The position numbers and the translations under genes are program-made. A stretch of 64,000 nt of DNA from Otis tarda (taxonomy: Eukaryota; Chordata; Aves; Otidiformes; Otididae), in assembly GCA_026413225.1 (NCBI GenBank), contig JAPMTP010000095.1:1-64000 (forward strand), read 5' to 3'. Position 1 is the first letter of the stretch; every line of letters begins with the position of its first letter. Of this stretch, positions 45,301 through 56,420 are shown one piece after another. The notes beneath the pieces were generated by a model. It was not told the origin of the DNA and ran no database searches. It saw only the letters and a program-made list of their open reading frames with translations.

Positions 45301-48300
45301 GAGTTGCAGCATTTTCTGGTCCTTCTCAGCCATCTCCCTTAGCAGCCTGCTCACTAGACCTGAGGAAAAACCGCTCCGGTGACAGGCTACCCTAGATCCC
45401 TGGCACAGGACCACCCTCCCTCTTTGACAACCGTTCCCCTTGGACAGCGGATTCAGCTTTCGGCACACCGTGCTGCCCATCGCTCCGTGACAGCATCGCT
45501 ACCAAGCTCCTCGGAGCCTCGTGGCACACGCTCCCGGGAGGCTGAGCAACTCTTACGGATCCGATTCGGCTGCCTTACTGCGTCAGATCCGCGGCTCCGA
45601 TGCTGCCCTCCCTGCCGAGCGAGCTGTCCCCCACGGGGTGCACGGCCGCTCACTCAACAGCACCGCGTGCCAGCAGCTCAGAGCCCGCCCCACCATCGGC
45701 GCTTTTCTCCCCTAACACACTTCTCCATCCCAACACTCTGCCTTCGGCGCCCGCATTGTCCCTCGCTCTGGGGGCCCTCGTCGTGTCAGACGCTGCCCTG
45801 CAGCCCCCGCAGAGCTTCAGGGCACAGATGCGGAGGATTTCTAGGAGCCCCTCCAAAACTTCTGTTTCTTGGACACTTTGGCCAAGGCGCCCTCCTTGCC
45901 AGGAGCCGGTCCCCGCCCTCCAAGCCCCTGCCTGCGCTTCATCGCTGTGGCACGCAGAATTTCCAGAGGCGTGTTCACTACAACCCTCGTTTCAGGTTTC
46001 TGCACTCAAGGCAGCCAGTAACTGTGCTGCCAAGGAGGAAAAACCATCATTTCACCCTTCCCGATCACACACAGGGAAAAAGGAAGAGGAAACGTCCCTC
46101 TCGGCTACCAGGGCAACGGCATTCCCCTTGGGACATCCCAACCCATTTCTTAACTGACCCACGAGCCACCCAGGACCGCACACGACCTCCCGCCAGCTCC
46201 ACTGGTCCAGGACTCACAGCCCACTGCTGCCGAGGGGCGGCCCTTCTCAAAACTGCCTCTGCTCGGATCCCTTCTGCTCGAGGCTAAGGCACTCACAGGG
46301 GACACCAGGCTACCAACCACCCGCTTTGGCATCGGGGAGTACCTGGCCTCATGGCGGAGGTCCTGCTCAAAGCGTCCAGCGGGATGGAGCTGGTCATGCC
46401 CTTAGGCCGAGGACTCACGGATCGCTTCCGTGACGGCGGACGGGGCACGTGGCTGGTCATGCCAGGAGTCTGGCTGCTGGAAGAGGCGGGGGCGTGCTGC
46501 CCCCACAGCGAGGAGAGGGGCGGATGAGGCACAAACTTTGAGAGTTCGGCCTTTGAAGCCACCTGGAGCTGCCTGTTCCATGCCGTGCGACGTCCCACGG
46601 GGGTACAGGACACCTGTGAGGGGAAAAAAGACCCCAATAGCAGCAAGACTTCAGGCACCTCCTTAGCCCTTGGGCCACGTGCGTTATGTCCTACAAACCC
46701 CAGGCACAGACCTCAGCGGAGTGTCTGAGTCCTCTCCCCTTTCCGTTCCCCAAGGATCGGACTTAAATCCAGACTCCCCCATCTTTTGCAAAATTAAAAA
46801 AAAAAAATCCTTGGGTTTTGATGCTTTTCCAGCTCCTCCCTCTCTCTCTCCAGTCGACTGCCCTGTTTCTGCACGTCATCGGCACTATCCGAAAGCCCTC
46901 GTTTCACGCCTCTCCCGGCTCCCACGCAGGTGGCCCCACCCTGTCACTTCTCCCGTGCAGCGAGCCGACCCAAAGCCTCTCACCGCACTCCTGCCTTGCC
47001 ACGGCAATCACCACCCCCTACGCCGGGCCTGTCACACGCGTAATTCGGACACTCTCCGCTATGCTCCCGATAAGCAGAGCTTCCCCGGACGGCAGCGACG
47101 AGCCACCTTCATGGTCTCCTACATCAGCTGCTCCAGCTTCATGGTGCAACTGGGCTTTTTTTTTTTTCTTCTCCTCCCCTTGGTCATGGCTTTCTAGACA
47201 ACTTTGGACTCCCCAGCTCAGCTTGCGACACCAGCAATCTTGCTGAGACCACTAAACCCAGTATCTGGGTGCACAAACTGTCTGACTCCAACAAAGTTCT
47301 CTTCGTACACAGGCTCTGCTAAGAGACCAGGCTCTGCACCTCCTGCCACACACACGTTTCCAGGACTCTGCCTCTGCATCTATTCCCTAGGATTCCTCAG
47401 GAGCCACAATAATACAAAGAACACTGCACTTATCAATCCACGCGCATCGAGGAAAAGGACATTTCCCACCCCTACCTTGCTCACCGCCTCCAACTTGCTC
47501 TTGGGAAACCTGCCCCGGGCTTCTCCTTTTCCCTACGGACCTGCTCCACTTTCCTCAGCAGAGGGAGCTCAAGCTTTCCAGTCTCCCCACCTCGCCTTGC
47601 CCCAGGATCACCCACACCAGCTTGGCCCCAGAGCACAGCGTGGCTGCCCCGCGTAGCCCACCCTTCCCCGGGGAGCCCCATCTCACCCTTCCCTGGGGAG
47701 CAGCACTCACCACCAGCTCGAAGGACGTGCCCACTGCTCCGAAGCGCAGGATATCACCTGCATTAACTGTCACGGACGTGTTTTGGATCTGGCAGCCGTT
47801 GACAAAGGTACCATAGTGCGAGTTGAAGTCCGTAAGGATGAAGCCGTTGATGGAGGCGGTGAATTCAAGGGCTGCGTGATGGTCTGCTACACCTGCAGTC
47901 TGGCACGGGCAATCAGCGGGCAGGTCAGGTTTGGGGAGTGATTTGCCAAGCCCTCCCGCCCCTCTCTCCCCTTGCCGCACGTCTCCGCGTAAGCAAGCTG
48001 GCAGCCCCTATGCTTTGCACGAAGGACCCCAGCGCATTCTCCTCCCTGCACCCAAACCGCCACCCGTTTGACCACGGTTGGCTTCCCCATCCCTACCTGC
48101 AGGACGATGTCACACCCTTCGTGCCTGCCTATCGTCGTCCTGGGCGCTTTCAGCTGATAACACGCCTCCGAACTCTTTAGAAAGGCCGGCATCCTTCAGC
48201 CCCTTCACCTGCAAGGCTTACGTTACAAAGAACAACTAGTACCATTTAGTAAATCCCCCGACCGACGCACAGCAACCCAGCCACAAACGTGCTGACCAAC

Positions 48301-48570
48301 TCACGTGCTAGAGATGGTACAGCGTCGCTCCAAGGGCGGCTCTGCCCCGGCCGGCAGCGTGGCTGCCGCCTCGCTGTAGCCTCGGAAATCCCAGCCGCGT
48401 CAGCCCTCGCTGATGCCCTCCTCGGTGCTCCTCTCGCTGGGGTTTGTTTCGGTGTTTTGTTTTTTCGCTTCTCCTTTTGCCTGGCCACTGGCCCAGCAGC
48501 ACGAGAAAGTTGAGTGCCAACAGCAGCTCTGCTCGACACCAACTGACACAGCCGGGCCGCGGAACAGAAC
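33223..48570 (-). CDS. FHAD1: FHAD1 copy 2: FHA domain intact, internal coil exons deleted
   Basis: Complete, phase-consistent chain: 2 48,097-48,192; 3 47,711-47,899; 4 46,343-46,613; 8 45,229-45,359; 9 43,820-43,867; 10 43,320-43,424; 11 43,085-43,192; 12 42,997-43,024; 13 42,754-42,794; 14 42,239-42,391; 15 41,663-41,858; 16 41,324-41,370; 17 40,576-40,626; 18 40,125-40,262; 19 39,141-39,248; 20 38,870-38,930; 21 37,873-38,032; 22 37,424-37,532; 23 35,825-35,957; 24 34,964-35,001; 25 34,576-34,671; 26 33,893-34,101; 27 33,223-33,322. Total 2,616 nt, 871 codons plus stop, no internal stop seen. Exons 5-7 (426 nt) are deleted, yet exon 4 (phase 1) joins exon 8 (phase 1) in frame. Domains: FHA at residues about 15-90, Pro/Ser/Arg linker, then coiled coil. 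FHA domains bind phosphothreonine; FHAD1 is poorly characterised and testis/cilia-enriched in mammals. It could be functional; expression is unknown. Confidence 0.82.
33893..34101 (-). CDS. FHAD1: FHAD1 copy 2 exon 26
   Basis: Coil with LVKMKELSGTPSLKQLPQEE and CLEKKEEMMKLHESK, aligned with the mammalian MSGHVSMKYLSRQEREK. Donor GTACCA, phase 2. An upstream acceptor (start 34,137) would add 12 residues in frame. Confidence 0.8.
34576..35957 (-). CDS. FHAD1: FHAD1 copy 2 exons 23-25
   Basis: Exons 25 (34,576-34,671), 24 (34,964-35,001) and 23 (35,825-35,957), nearly identical to copy 1 and open. Confidence 0.75.
36338..36533 (-). mobile_element. CR1 LINE 3' tail (copy 2 intron)
   Basis: Duplicate of the fragment at 2,379-2,574. 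Confidence 0.85.
37424..38032 (-). CDS. FHAD1: FHAD1 copy 2 exons 21-22
   Basis: Exon 21 37,873-38,032, exon 22 37,424-37,532; the same residues as copy 1. The intron that follows (38,033-38,869) has no visible exon. Confidence 0.75.
38870..40626 (-). CDS. FHAD1: FHAD1 copy 2 exons 17-20
   Basis: Exon 20 38,870-38,930, exon 19 39,141-39,248, exon 18 40,125-40,262, exon 17 40,576-40,626. Near the exon 18 donor, copy 2 lacks 8 intronic bases present in copy 1; the GTATGG donor is kept. Confidence 0.75.
41324..42391 (-). CDS. FHAD1: FHAD1 copy 2 exons 14-16
   Basis: Exon 16 41,324-41,370 (weak donor, assigned by phase), exon 15 41,663-41,858, exon 14 42,239-42,391. The intron between 15 and 16 has about 144 bases (41,496-41,640) that copy 1 lacks. 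Confidence 0.72.
42754..43424 (-). CDS. FHAD1: FHAD1 copy 2 exons 10-13
   Basis: Exon 13 42,754-42,794, exon 12 42,997-43,024 (first residues LQDECC; copy 1 has LRDECC), exon 11 43,085-43,192, exon 10 43,320-43,424. All open. Confidence 0.8.
43820..45359 (-). CDS. FHAD1: FHAD1 copy 2 exons 8-9
   Basis: Exon 9 43,820-43,867 and exon 8 45,229-45,359. Exon 8 starts with the two bases GT that complete a Gly codon with exon 4, giving a neat in-frame bypass of exons 5-7. Confidence 0.78.
45900..45935. other. Deletion scar for FHAD1 exons 5-7 in copy 2
   Basis: Sequence matching copy 1 up to 11,783 is joined at about 45,917 to sequence matching copy 1 from 14,441. This removes 2,657 bp with exons 5, 6 and 7. 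Confidence 0.88.
46343..46613 (-). CDS. FHAD1: FHAD1 copy 2 exon 4 (linker)
   Basis: Acceptor CTCACAG, donor GTACTC, phase 0 in and 1 out. Encodes VSCTPVGRRTAWNRQLQVAS and a Ser/Pro/Arg-rich linker; 5 residues longer than copy 1. Confidence 0.78.
47711..47899 (-). CDS. FHAD1: FHAD1 exon 3: FHA domain, second half
   Basis: 63 codons. Shows the FHA hallmarks VADHHAAL (the His turn), then TDFNSHYGTFVNG and GDILRFG. Aligns closely with mammalian IDNHHALIEY and DFNSRNGTFVN. Acceptor TGCCAG, donor GTGAGT. Absent from copies 1 and 3. Confidence 0.92.
48097..48192 (-). CDS. FHAD1: FHAD1 exon 2: start codon and FHA first half
   Basis: ATG at 48,190-48,192 then PAFLKSSEACYQLKAP and TTIGRHEGCDIVLQ. 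The GRH loop and start match mammalian MKAYLKSAEGFFVL / TTIGRHENSDLVLQ. Donor CAG/GTAGGG. The acceptor CTTGCAG lies 16 bases before the ATG. Deleted in copies 1 and 3. Confidence 0.92.
48305..48570 (-). promoter_or_regulatory. FHAD1 copy 2 noncoding exon 1 and RFX-like promoter sites
   Basis: GTGAGT donor at 48,304. Just upstream are three RFX-like half sites, CCATGGCAAC (48,570-48,579), GGTTGCC (48,603-48,609) and GGCAACC (48,708-48,714), in a CpG-rich block. RFX factors drive ciliary genes. Confidence 0.5.
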
Positions 48571-48729
48571 CATGGCAACGCAGAGGTTCCGTTGCGGTTC
48601 TAGGTTGCCAGCGACGACCCGGGCCACTCCAATCGGATCAGCCGCTCTGAGCCCGGTCCCGCCTGGCACGGAATGTTTACACGGATGCGGAATCCACCGC
48701 CTCCCCGGCAACCAGTGCCAGTGTTCCGC

Positions 48730-51241
48730 CACACGCAATGCAGAGGCAAGGGGCAGAGAGGGGGAGGCGCGAGCCTTGTGGGCCTTGCAGGCCTCACCCT
48801 CTGGCCTCCCGCCGGGCGGCCAACTGGGCCCGACTCGGCCCGGCCCGGCTGCGAGAAGTGGAGAGGAGATGAGATGTGAAGAGTCTCAGGCAGTGGAGAA
48901 GGAGGGGAAGGGGTAATGGCAGAGATTCCCCTGCAGCCCATGCTGAGGCAGCCTGTCCCCCTGCAGCCCGGGAAGGACCCCACCTCGGGGCAGGGGAGGA
49001 ACGTGAGGAGTTCTCCCCCCAGATGAGGAAGGAGCAGGGTAAAGCGACAAGTGATGAACTGACCGTAACCCCCACTGCCATTCGCCCCTGTGCCGCTCGG
49101 GGCGGGTAAGGAGGTAGAGATATTTTAGCTGAAGTTAAGCCTGGGAAGAGGGAGGGGTTAGGTTCTCCCTCGCCTGCCCTGCCGTGCCATACCTGACACC
49201 CCTATAATCCTTTGATTAGGCACCCCAGGCCTGCTGGAAACAAGCCTAACCCTTGCATTTCTCTTAACAGCAAACCCCAAGATCGCTTCTTGGCCCAGTC
49301 CCCGCTCCCACGGTTGACAAATTCCCACATCATCCGGCTGAAAGATGTAGGGGGCGGAGCACAAATTCAGCCTTCGGCCAAACTCCCAGGCACACAGACA
49401 GCAGGAGCGGCCGGGCTGAAAGTCACCAGCACACCAGCTCAGACGCACACACGCAAAACCACATCGCTTCCCTCCAGACATACATGGCCAATCTACAAAT
49501 GTCCTGCAAGCACAGGATTCCCGCTATTCCCAGGCCTGCTCTGGTGCTCGGCAGGACCTGAACGTCAACGTCCGCACAAAGGGGCCGCTCTGCTGAGCGG
49601 GAGCACGGTCAGCTGTGCTGTGGTCCTTTGGCACCGCCGGCGCCTGCCACCACACCTGCAAACCACACTCTTGCAGGAGAACAGCTAGCACATCCTGCAA
49701 GCTTTTGTCAGGCTTCACTTGGAGACTGAAGCAGTACATTTTACAGAGGAGCGCTCCTCGGCAAACCCTAGAGCGGTTCTTCAGCACATGCCTCAGCACC
49801 AGCCTCCCTTGCTGGCGTTTTCATCCCCTGCTTTCCTCACAACATCAGACTTCCTCGGTTGTACAGAGGAACACCAGATCTGCACACCAGATCTGCACAT
49901 CTTGTGCGTTTCCGCTGACCGTAAGTTACCCTCCAGAGAGGCTGGGATATACGTGCACTCTTACAAACTGCCTAGGAAAACCATATCCTTATTTCTCACC
50001 TACCAGCACGTCTTACCTGGCAAAGCCATCTCCATCACACTCACCTCCAGGAATACCTGCTCTCTTACAACATATTCCAGTGCCTCCAGTGTACCTCATT
50101 CTCACACAGGGGCAAGCTGTCCTAGGACAGCGATGGTCACAGGTTTGGGAGCACTGGTGTTCCTCAACATCCCACGTCTTCCTTGGCTTTCCAGCATACC
50201 ATCAGCAGACAAGTACGCAGGCAGCCAGCGAGGCTCTTTTGCCGTTCAGCCATCTGGGACATAATTCCTACTTTAGTCACAGCCCCTTTCCCCACGGTCA
50301 CTGCACTTCCCGCCATTTCTCCAGCTCTTTTCCTACTTGAGCCATTGCGAAAGACGCTGCTATCGCCCGTCTGTTCCATTACACGGGACTTCCTGGCAAA
50401 GACGCTCCATGAACCTTCAGGTCCCAACTGCTCACAGAGGATGCCTCGCTTTATTCACCCCGATTTTCTAGGACCCCCGATCGGGTTGGCTTTCTTCACC
50501 AGGCAGACAGACCTTCGTGCCTGACCTCCCGCTGCGGGTGGGCTCCTACAGGCACACACACCTGCGCGACACCTTCCAAGGAGCCGCACCACCTTCCCAA
50601 CCCCTCGACAACAAGAGCCACCCCTCATGGCACCCCCCAGCCCAACTCCCTCATTCTGGGGTATATTCTTCTACTTTTCTCCCCTTCTCTGGAATAAAGG
50701 AGTCCCTAACGTCCTGGCGTTACTTTGCCCACCTGGCACCGTGCCTTGGGGCACAGCAAAGTGAAATTGCTGCAATACACCACCAGAACTCACAGGATGC
50801 ACTAAGAAACAATAACCAACAAGAGCAACTGGGACATGGGTCTGGACCAGCACCTCCTCTCGGCTTGGGCTTTGGCTATTTGTGCTCCTTTTGTATCTTT
50901 GGTTGCAGGGACCGCAACTACATCAACACCAGCCTCCAACCAACCCAAACACATCCCTACCAGCAGCCCAGAGTGGCTGGGAGTCATCTACACTCGCTCC
51001 AGCTTCCGGAGAGATGCTGCTCTCTACCCACACCTCCCAGATCCACCCCGTTTGAGGGAGCCCGGGGCTGAACAGGCAGAAGCCTTTGTCGTCGACCGCT
51101 TGGCTGGAAGTCCGGGAGGCGGCGCGTGGCCCAGATTGCTCGCGCAGCGGCATCCGCCCTAAACCAGCCGGCTGCTTTCACATCGCTCCGGCTCGCAGAC
51201 CTTGGGACAGGACAACCATGCACGAGTGCGCGCACACGAAC
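48730..51241. other. 5' flank of FHAD1 copy 2
   Basis: Duplicate of 16,161-18,669. The candidate exon of an unknown gene is at about 49,652-49,720, minus strand. A small tandem repeat CACCAGATCTGCA occurs near 49,871-49,898 and not in copy 1. Confidence 0.4.
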
Positions 51242-53065
51242 AAACACACCGTGCAAAATATTTATTCAAAAGAGGTCTGCACGCACCGCGTGCTCGGCTG
51301 CCGTTTCACCCTGCACACCTGGCAGCGGTGCACTCCGACAGCTCCCAAGCCCCCGCATTGATCCATGTGCCTCAAACGGACCGTCCCCTTCGCATCTGAG
51401 CGCAAACCACAACGGAGAAAGCAACCCAGGAAAGAGATCTGTCCTCTCCCCGAGTAGCGTGGGGCTCATTTCTGCCCGCTGCCCACCAGCAAGCCCAGAT
51501 GTTGGCAGGAGTCAGGCCTGGCCCGGGGCCACCGTCCCAGGCCCTGAACGGAGCAGGGGAAAGCTGCAGCGCTGCTCTGGCAACGCCGTTTCCCTTACTC
51601 AGAAAGAAGGGGCACTAACAAAAGGAGCTTTGCCCTTTTCCATTTGGAATACACTCACATTTGGCATCAATTGGGTGGCTCAGAAAAGTCTGGCTGGCAC
51701 GACAGGGAGAGGGGGTGAGAAGATACACGGGGTGGTCCTTCTGGAAAACACCACAAATTACACTTTTGCTGTTTCCAGTCTCCATTTACTTCAGCGCACC
51801 AGACCCAGCGGCATTCAGGTTTCTTTCCCCACGCTCTTTTGAAAAACCCTGTTCTGGGGAAAGTTTGGCTAGTCCTTGTGCCGCAGCGCTACGCACCCAT
51901 CGTGTCCTCCACGGCGCAGCTTCCAGGGAGCCCTGACCGCTTCTGCGCCCACAGACCGAGCCCCTCTTAGTGTAGGTTTGCTTTTTTTTTAAAGAAAAAA
52001 AAAAAACAAAAGAACAGTAAACTCCAGCAGCATCACAGAGCCTCTTTTTAGGTCATTTTCTGGCTCCCTGGTGCTTTCTCCTGGATCTCCTCGTACTTGG
52101 GCGGAGGGGTCAGCGGCTCTATCGTGACAGGAGCCGTGCAGGTTCTGCCGTGGGCTCTCTGGCCTTCTGCTTGCCCATGCAGACAGGCTGCTGGGCTTGC
52201 AGGGACTCTTCTTTCAGCCTGCACAAAACGGGAGGGGGAAAGCGTCCGTCACCGCGTCAACCCCCCAAAACACAGCTGGCCTCCGCACTTGAACCCCTCC
52301 TAGGACCCTCCCCACACCATGGGGTGATGCTGAAGGACATGGGAGCAGCAAGCGCCTTGCTTGGACTGGCAAAAACTTCAGCAGGCACTTTCCCTGTGCC
52401 CATTCCTTGTGCCCTGGACAGCCCTTCCCATCGGCTCCCACGCCTGGCTCTGTCCCGCTGACACCGGCCCTCCACCCCAGCCAATGCCGCCGCTCTCCCT
52501 GCGTCCGGCCCGTCCGCACCAGGGAATTTGCCAAGGGTCCCCCGACTCTGCCACTGCCTGACTGCGCTGGGCCCTGCGAGGCACCCAGAGGACGTCTCTC
52601 TGCTTCTCCTCACCATTCTGCTTTGGACCATACCAACACGGGACCAGTCCTGGCCAGCGGCACAACCAGGCGTGTATCGCTGCCGCGAGGCTGCACCACT
52701 CCTTCCCCCGAGTTTCCCGTCGCTTTGCAGCCCAGGACCTTGTCTCACTCGGACCCGCGGCCACCCACAGCCACCCGGCCTCTGGTACCTCTTGCTCTCA
52801 TGAAGCTTCATCATTTCTTCTTTCTTCTCCAGGCAGCTCTGGAGGTTCTTGAGCTTTTCCAACAGCTCCTCCAGGTGTTTCTGCCTCTGCAGCCCTGCTT
52901 GTTCCCTTTCCTCCTGAGGGAGCTGCTTCAGAGACCGCGTTCCTGACAGCTCCTTCATCTTCACCAGGCTTGCCAGAGCACTAATGATGTCAACGTACTG
53001 CGGAAAGCCCCGGGAATGCATTATTTCCTCGGCCTGACAATTCCTCTGCCACCTACCATCACCCC
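51242..53065 (-). pseudogene. FHAD1: FHAD1 3'-end fragment behind copy 2, cut by ERVL
   Basis: Exon 26 52,789-52,997, exon 27 52,119-52,218 (ends EPARLLSR), 3' UTR and AATAAA at 51,261-51,266. Unlike the fragment at 18,670-20,494, its exon 26 has no stop. The 5' portion is missing. Confidence 0.85.
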
Positions 53066-54797
53066 TGTCGCAGTTCAGCCCCGATTGGGACCACACTACG
53101 CAGTCTCTCTCTCACTCCCCCCACCCTCCAGTGGGACAGAAGGGAGAACTGGTAAACCTAAAAAAAAACCAGCAAAAACATGTGGGCTGTGATGGAACAA
53201 AAAAAAAAATTAACAGTGGAAAACAAAACAGTGATGGAAAACAAATACATTATAATGGCTTACAACAAATCCCCACACCTGGTTTCTTCCAAGTAGCAGG
53301 AGGCTCCCCTCAGCACCCTCCTCACTGATACCCTGAGCACCATGTCAGATGGGATGGAACAGCCCTTGGGCTCACTTGGGTAAATTAACCCCAGCTGTTA
53401 GCTCATTAGTTAACTATCCCAGCTGCCTGCCCCAGCCATAGGGGCCACCAGCTCCAGTTCTCTGCCCAGCTCAGGTGAATATTAACTCTGTCCTAGCCAG
53501 AACCAGGACATTATCCACCCCTTAGTCCACACCATCTACAGCATGCCCAGACCCTACACTTTCCGATTAATCATCAACTTTTTCTTTCTTTGATCTGCTT
53601 GTATGCAGACACACAGATGTAACTCCCCTAGTCCATGGCCCATCCCTCCAAAAGCTCTTTTGAGTTTATCCAGTCCATAACTTTGGGCTCCATCTGTCAT
53701 AACAGTCTCTCAGCGCAGGACAGACAATGCCATGTTTGCTCAGGCAGTGTATCTGCTGCGAGTGATTTAGCATGTTCATGGTCTGCAGACTGAAGATCTA
53801 TTGCTAGGTGCTAGTGGCAAGAGCCAGTTCTGGTTCCATCACTGCTGCCTTTTTTTCTGTTTTATCCAAGTTCATTCTTTGTTGGTCTAGCTGATTTTAC
53901 TGTAATACTTTTGACACAACACAAGTCTCTCAGGGTGTGGAGCAGGAGGAAGCAAAGAGGCACACAGAACGGCTGGATAATGACATCCAGTACTATACAG
54001 TAATCAGCATCAAGCACTTCAAATTATTGGCTCTTTTCACCTAAAATTAGATCTCCTTGAGGTACACATCGGACTTCCCCATCCTCCTGCATTACCCACC
54101 AAGTACACCCAGGTCCTTGAGCAAAAGCAATCCCATGCACGGGTTTGCCTTTGCCCAGGGGAGAAATGACCCAGACTGTCTTCCCCAGTATATTCCTCAC
54201 ATGCACCACAGGGACTTTATCCCCTTCAACAGTACGCAGCTGTTCAGATTGGGCAGGGCCAGCTCGATTGGTGGACTACCCGAGTGTTGACTAGCCAAGC
54301 GGCTTTTGCTAAATGTTTGTCCCAGTTTTTGAAGGTTCCACCACCCATTGCTTTCAGTGTCGTTTTCAGCAGCCCATTGTACCTTTCAATTCTTCCACAG
54401 GCTGGTGCGTGATAGGGGATGTGGTATACCCACTCGATGCCGTGCTCTTTGGCCCAGGTGTCTGTGAGGTTGTTTCGGAAGCGGGTACCATTGTCTGATT
54501 CAATTCTTTCTGGAGTGCCATGTCGCCATAAGACTTGTTTCTCAAGGCCCAGGATGGTGTTCCGGGCAGCGGCATGGGGCACAGGATATGTTTCCAGCCA
54601 TCCGGTGGTTGCTTCTACCATTGTAAGCACATAGCGCTTGCCTTGGCGGGTTTGTGGGAGTGGGATGTAATCAACTGGCCAGGCCTCTCCATATTTACAC
54701 TGCAGCCATTGTCCTCCATAGCACAGAGGCTTTAACCGCTTGGCTTGCTTGATTGCAGCACACATTTCCCATTCGTGGATAACCTGTTGTAAGGGTC
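53066..54797 (-). mobile_element. ERVL-type endogenous retrovirus, 3' half (block 2)
   Basis: Duplicate of 20,495-22,229: LTR 53,066-53,510, integrase core 54,244-54,765 and C-terminal domain 54,024-54,209 in separate frames. Confidence 0.85.
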
Positions 54798-56420
54798 GGT
54801 CAGAAAATCAGTATTGTCTCAGCCTTGTCATCGAGGACTTCCAGGTGGACTGTGGACTTGATCTGGCCTAAAAGGTAGGCTCACAACTGGACATGAGTTG
54901 CTGCCAGCAGCCTGCCTGAGATGCAGTTGTTTTTTTCCGGGGAACAGAACGGAACTGTTATGGACAAGGCCGACTCTGGCCTAACAACAAAATGTACAAC
55001 ACCCTTGAGATGGCGGACAGAGTGGCGCGGAGGTGCCACGGCTCAGCCCTGTTGTCAAAAACTGCCAGAGATAACCGTGCAGCTGCTATCGAGGAGGATG
55101 GAAAATATTGAAAACAAAACTATTGATGCTCTACAAGGGCTGCAAACTGAAGTATCCAGCTTGTCAAAAGTAGTTTTACAGAATCGGATGGCCCTGGACC
55201 TATTTTTGGCCTCGCAAGGGGGGGTTGGCACAGTCATTAACACAAGCTGTTGTATCCATCTAGATCAGAGTGGTAGGATCTCCACAGATCTAAAAGAGAT
55301 TCGGGAGCAGACTAAAAGCTTACGTGAGGTCACCAAGGATGATACTTCACGGGGCTTTGAAGATGTGTGGAACAAACTTACTTCTCGGCTTCCCAGTCTC
55401 ACACAGCTGAAACAATTATTTACGGCTGCTACGTTGCTTGGTTTGCTCATTTTCCTTACTTGCAGTCTAATTCAATGTGCTTCCTGGTGCTGTGAAAGGG
55501 CCACAGGGAGTTACGAAGAACGGAAATCACATAAACTTAAATATCGAGTAGAATCAGGCAAGGATTTTAAAAGGACCATCAAAACCAATGGGATTCTCTA
55601 AATTTTGCAAAAGAATTTGCAATGATCTTTAAAAAGGGGGCAGTTGAAGAGGAGAGCTAGAAGAATAAAGGACTAATCAGAATAATAATAAAATTATTAA
55701 GCAATAAAACAAGTAGCTTTATAATAAAACAGTAGTTTTTGTATAGCCTAGCAGGACCCCTGCAGAACAATTTAATTCTTGTGCAAAAGTACAAACCACT
55801 AACCTCGAGAGAAAGAACAGCAGAGTCAGAAATTTACCATAACAAGGTACTTTCAGAATGCCCCAGCAGGTGCTGGGATGAGTCCCATGGGAACATCCTG
55901 AGGGAGCACAGACACACGAGTGAAACCAAGAGAAGGGGGCTTCAGGGGTTTAGAAGCAACTGCTGGGGTGGAACAACCAAGGACACTGGGAACCAACACA
56001 GACAAGTCGCTAAGAAGCTGCCTTGGCAGCAAGAAGAAAGAAGAACAAAAGTCTGAGTTCGCGCAGCGCACACGGTGATGAAGAGGAGGAAACAACCACC
56101 GGCTGAAGTAAACGACCAGCAGAGGGACTGCGACTCCTGAGAACAGACACGGGAGGACGCAGAGACTGGGGAAGAACCTGTCTCAGCTGGGTGGAAACTT
56201 ACGAGAATGATTTCTCGAAAAACTAACGACTATGTCACCAAATCCTCGGGAATTCTACGAATCTGTGTGTCTGCGATGCACAAATCTTGTACCTGTCGCT
56301 CATCACGGCGCAGGCGTTTGGAGGAGCGATCCCCCGCGTGCCCGGCGCTGTAATAAAGAATACCTGCTTAATAGTTACCTGGACTACGAAGTTTCTTTTC
56401 TCAGAGCTTTTTCGGCTTCA
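54798..56420 (+). mobile_element. ERV A: env transmembrane end plus 3' LTR (block 2)
   Basis: Duplicate of 22,230-23,853. LTR 55,645-56,420. The purine tract is AAAAAGGGGGCAG here. Confidence 0.75.
54921..55601 (+). CDS. ERV A Env transmembrane-subunit remnant (block 2)
   Basis: 226-residue open frame, the same motifs as 22,392-23,033, including loss of the first Cys of CX6CC. It is open upstream to 54,921 because of an extra T in the homopolymer. Confidence 0.65.
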   Translation: MQLFFSGEQNGTVMDKADSGLTTKCTTPLRWRTEWRGGATAQPCCQKLPEITVQLLSRRMENIENKTIDALQGLQTEVSSLSKVVLQNRMALDLFLASQGGVGTVINTSCCIHLDQSGRISTDLKEIREQTKSLREVTKDDTSRGFEDVWNKLTSRLPSLTQLKQLFTAATLLGLLIFLTCSLIQCASWCCERATGSYEERKSHKLKYRVESGKDFKRTIKTNGIL

